NCBI GenBank assembly: GCA_030951065.1 | Contig: JAUZQH010000043.1 | Span: 1-8,153 of the forward strand | Source: Mariprofundus sp. | Lineage (GTDB): Bacteria > Pseudomonadota > Zetaproteobacteria > Mariprofundales > Mariprofundaceae | DNA length: 8,153 bases | Direction: 5' to 3' | In this document: positions 5,898-8,153 of the stretch, piece by piece | How positions within the stretch are numbered: position 1 is the stretch's first letter | How the letters are laid out: each line of letters opens with the position of its first letter | The notes under the pieces: model-generated | The model's input: the letters and a program-made list of their open reading frames with translations, nothing else | Told to the model about the DNA's origin: nothing | The model's database searches: none | Made by a program: the position numbers and the translations under genes

Positions 5898-6314
5898 ATG
5901 TTGATTACTTCGCAAATTCAGCACAATGTAGCCACCATTGACGAAAACGCCTCTGCACTGGATGCGGCAAAGCAAATGACCGAACGCTATATCGGTTCAC
6001 TGGTTGTAACCGGCGCTTATGGTATCAAAGGCATTTTCACCGAACGTGACCTGATGATGCGCGTCATCGGAGAAGGGCTGGATCCCGCCCACATCAATGT
6101 GGGTGACGTGACTGATGAATCACTGGTAACCGTTGGTCCGGACGAAGATGTGATTCGCTGCCTTGATTTAATGAAGGAAAACCGTTGCCGACATCTGATC
6201 GTGTTTGATGGCGAACACTTCATCGGTATCATTTCAATACGCGATATGGTTGCGCTGATGCTTGATGAAAAAGAGGCACTGATTGCAAGGCTTCAGGAAT
6301 ATATTAGCAGTTAA
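5898..6314 (+). CDS. CBS-domain pair protein
   Basis: The 138-residue soluble protein is a single Bateman module: two CBS domains (about 5-60 and 66-125) and a short C-terminal helix. Typical CBS segments are visible: GSLVVTG followed by KGIFTERDLMMRV in the first, and CRHLIVFDGEHFIGIISIRDMVALML in the second. Such proteins bind adenine nucleotides or related ligands and act as sensors, either alone or by docking to another protein; no catalytic domain is attached here. The start at 5898 is chosen because AAGGAG (5886-5891) lies six bases before it, whereas the in-frame ATG at 5892 directly abuts that site. It is transcribed alone to the right from a candidate promoter at 5817-5844 and converges with the potassium channel gene, whose stop is 40 bases away. 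Its partner is unknown. Confidence 0.9.
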   Translation: MLITSQIQHNVATIDENASALDAAKQMTERYIGSLVVTGAYGIKGIFTERDLMMRVIGEGLDPAHINVGDVTDESLVTVGPDEDVIRCLDLMKENRCRHLIVFDGEHFIGIISIRDMVALMLDEKEALIARLQEYISS

Positions 6315-6353
6315 TCGGTACGATTCACTTTACAGATTGATGTACATATCCGA

Positions 6354-7046
6354 TTACTGCTTTTGATCCTGTCTGACCTCTTTGGAATTTCGCTTATAGC
6401 ATTTATGGCTGTTTCCAAGCGCTTGTTTGCGACTGTATTCTTCCAGAAACACTGTTAAATTCGCTACCACAAGTGAATAAACAACGACACCAAAAACCAT
6501 TGTCATGACAGCTACGACTCGCCCGCCGGCTGTCACTGGCACAACATCGCCATAACCTACAGTGGTTAATGTTACAAAAGCCCACCATAAACCGTCGGAA
6601 AATTGACCGAACTGAGGGTTCTGCCCATGTTCAAGCAGGAATGTCGTGGTACCGAAAACAAATACCAGCCCAAACACCATTGCCATGGCAACGGGCAGGC
6701 TGTCTCCGGAAAAAAGGACAAGACGAATCAACCTGTCTTTATTCGCCCGAATCAGTGTTAGCAGCCCTAGCGTAGGTATCAGATGAACAAGTTTCAACGC
6801 CATCAACATTCGCAGAACAGGTGAAGATAACAGTACAATAATGACCAGATCCAGCCAGTTCGATTTCATCCAGGTATTCTGATCATCAGCGATCCACCAA
6901 CGAATAAAAAACATCAAAACAAAACAGATGAGGACAGCCATAATCATCCATTCGGACTTGTGTTCTGTAAACGGGAGTACAATCGCGATGATCGTGGCCA
7001 CAAACAGTCCGGTATCAAGGCTGCGTTGCCAGATAGTGTGTTTCAT
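6354..7046 (-). CDS. Six-helix potassium channel with weak voltage sensor
   Basis: The 230-residue protein has the layout of a voltage-gated-type ion channel subunit: four helices (about 12-26, 32-52, 63-80 and 81-100), then a pore module of helix (117-137), pore loop and helix (176-200). The pore loop WWAFVTLTTVGYGDVVP carries the classical potassium selectivity filter TTVGYGD at 161-167. The S4 region has few regularly spaced arginines (R79, K85, R100 and R105 at irregular intervals), so strong voltage gating is doubtful. The C-terminal tail is short and basic, with no RCK or cyclic-nucleotide domain. It starts three bases after the stop of the YqhA-family gene on the same strand, so the two are probably co-transcribed. 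It should form a tetrameric inner-membrane channel. Confidence 0.9.
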   Translation of the reverse strand: MKHTIWQRSLDTGLFVATIIAIVLPFTEHKSEWMIMAVLICFVLMFFIRWWIADDQNTWMKSNWLDLVIIVLLSSPVLRMLMALKLVHLIPTLGLLTLIRANKDRLIRLVLFSGDSLPVAMAMVFGLVFVFGTTTFLLEHGQNPQFGQFSDGLWWAFVTLTTVGYGDVVPVTAGGRVVAVMTMVFGVVVYSLVVANLTVFLEEYSRKQALGNSHKCYKRNSKEVRQDQKQ

Positions 7047-7049
7047 CGA

Positions 7050-7562
7050 TTAGTGCTTACTGCTGGCCTTGTGTCCGAAATAAAGCGCCAGAGCAACAAG
7101 AAAAATACCGCCGCCCATATAGAGAATATTGAGAGGATTATCGAATGTCACATGCAGCACATTCTTGAAGAAGGCGACAATAAGGATCATCAGTATCACT
7201 TTCCCCAGACGGTCTTTCAGGTCATCCAGAGACTCGATCTGCAACAGTTTTCCGGCAGCAGGATTATTGCGGGCACACTCAAGCGAATCGATGTGCAATT
7301 CATATACGCCAAGACCAAAGATCAGCAAAACCATAGCCAGCAGGAAATCATCCACTGCAGTAATCACATGACTCACCACCATGGTATGAAAACCCGGTTG
7401 ATCATGGCCAAGGACATACACATCAACAAACTCGATCAGCAGTTTGCCCATATCAATGGCGGAAAGCGTAAACAGCAGCGCCATGCCGACAATACAGGAC
7501 CAGACTGCCAGCAGCGTCATATAACGCGAGTTCCATAACAGTTTTTCAAAAAATGATTTCAT
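7050..7562 (-). CDS. yqhA: YqhA / UPF0114 family inner-membrane protein
   Basis: The 170-residue protein belongs to the YqhA (UPF0114) family of unknown function. It has four predicted helices: about 15-35, 62-88, 119-138 and 146-163. Recognisable family segments are the N-terminal EKLLWNSRYMTL, the DDFLLAMVLLIFGLGVYEL stretch in and after helix 2, and SLDDLKDRLGKVILMILIV leading into helix 3. The acidic pair D71-D72 lies at a membrane-facing position. A GAGGGG ribosome binding site precedes the ATG. Three bases separate its stop from the potassium channel gene downstream, so a joint role in ion flux or membrane energetics is suggested by context only. The gene symbol marks the family and does not imply a proven orthologue. 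Confidence 0.87.
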   Translation of the reverse strand: MKSFFEKLLWNSRYMTLLAVWSCIVGMALLFTLSAIDMGKLLIEFVDVYVLGHDQPGFHTMVVSHVITAVDDFLLAMVLLIFGLGVYELHIDSLECARNNPAAGKLLQIESLDDLKDRLGKVILMILIVAFFKNVLHVTFDNPLNILYMGGGIFLVALALYFGHKASSKH

Positions 7563-7658
7563 AATTTTCCCCTCAGATATTTTTCCACAAACCTAGTTCA
7601 TTGTTCATGAATCACCAGCAGCATTGATACCGGCCCGTTGAAGCCGCCGGAACAGCTG

Positions 7659-8153
7659 CTAGGCAGGCCATTCCCCTGCTCCCTGACGCAACATCAGAGG
7701 CTCATCCTCACACAAATCCACGACTGTCGTCGGCGTCATACCACCCCACCCCACATCCAGCACCGCACATGATAAATGTTTTAAACGCGGAACAAATTCA
7801 TCCGGATCGAAAGCAGGACAATCATCGCCCGGAAACTGTAATGTCGTACTCAGCAATATTTCCCCGCACACATCAAGCAACAAATGGCAAACCGGATGAT
7901 CCGGAATACGGACACCAACATCTCGCCGTTTGCCAAATATGCGGCGCGGCAGTGACGAACATGCCGGCAGGATAAAGGTATAAGCGCCCGGCAAACATCG
8001 CTTCACAATGCGATGGGCCCGGTTATCCATGCGCACACAGGTTGCCGCCTGCGACAGATTGGCACATACCACCGACCACAAATGCGAATCATCCAGCTGT
8101 CGTAATTTGAGTATGTCGGCTATTGCATCTGTTGCCTGTGGTCGACACATCAA
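7659..8153 (-). CDS. yciO: YciO family protein (Sua5/YrdC-like), 5' end outside the window
   Basis: This is the C-terminal ~164 residues of a Sua5/YciO/YrdC-family protein; the frame stays open to the right edge, so the true start and an estimated 40 or so residues lie beyond it. Family features include ADILKLRQLDDSHLWSVVC near the start, CLPGAYTFILPA, PRRIFGKRRDVGVRIPDHP and LLSTTLQFPG. The end, GGMTPTTVVDLCEDEPLMLRQGAGE, is typical. The STTL and TPTTV variants and the lack of a C-terminal Sua5 domain point to YciO rather than TsaC or Sua5. The family binds nucleotide and is related to the threonylcarbamoyl-AMP synthases of tRNA t6A synthesis; the physiological role of YciO itself is unclear. 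It is followed by a 96-base gap before the YqhA gene on the same strand. Confidence 0.9.
   Translation of the reverse strand: MMCRPQATDAIADILKLRQLDDSHLWSVVCANLSQAATCVRMDNRAHRIVKRCLPGAYTFILPACSSLPRRIFGKRRDVGVRIPDHPVCHLLLDVCGEILLSTTLQFPGDDCPAFDPDEFVPRLKHLSCAVLDVGWGGMTPTTVVDLCEDEPLMLRQGAGEWPA

Noticed and set aside
6312..6356. 7-bp inverted repeat TAATCGG/CCGATTA spanning the two convergent stop codons
   Set aside because: The stem is short, AT-containing, with a long loop and no T tract; it could arise because both genes happen to end in the same bases.

Overview
The window carries twelve complete genes and one gene cut by the right edge. Most are membrane or exported redox proteins built around a cbb3-type (microaerobic) respiratory theme. 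Four visible features make this a Gram-negative bacterium, most likely a proteobacterium: periplasmic c-type cytochromes with signal peptides, lipoproteins with lipoboxes, a CcoG/FixG cupric reductase, and YciO and YqhA (UPF0114) homologues. A microaerobic chemolithotroph such as an iron-oxidising lineage would fit the many small c-type cytochromes, but that is an inference from gene content and the taxon cannot be fixed from this window.

Region by region. A perfect terminator (34-67) closes a leftward cluster running from about 1503 to 89. It holds a DUF420/CtaM-like four-helix membrane protein, a 45-residue single-pass membrane protein (892-1029), and a dihaem cytochrome c4-like protein. 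Facing away from it, a rightward pair (1611-2666) encodes a stand-alone protein resembling only the C-terminal helices of the CcoN haem-copper oxidase subunit, then a soluble cysteine-containing protein of unknown function. Convergent to that pair is a tightly overlapped leftward operon (4149 to 2698): a two-helix membrane protein with a His/Asp-rich tail, a haem-binding lipoprotein, a FixH/YtkA-like lipoprotein, and a soluble monohaem cytochrome c. Upstream on the same strand, after a gap of about 210 bp, is ccoG (5678 to 4362).

The right third is less obviously respiratory. It has a rightward CBS-pair protein with a good ribosome binding site and a plausible sigma70-type promoter, then a leftward pair of a six-helix TTVGYGD potassium channel and a YqhA-family membrane protein. 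At the edge is the 3' part of yciO.

Taken together, the left two thirds look like the accessory and electron-delivery part of a cbb3-like terminal oxidase: cytochromes to feed it, an assembly factor (CcoG) for its copper centre, a possible haem or oxidase maturation protein (DUF420), and a short CcoN-like protein. No full-length ccoN, ccoO or ccoP lies in the window. I saw no tRNA, rRNA, CRISPR array, insertion sequence or phage gene.
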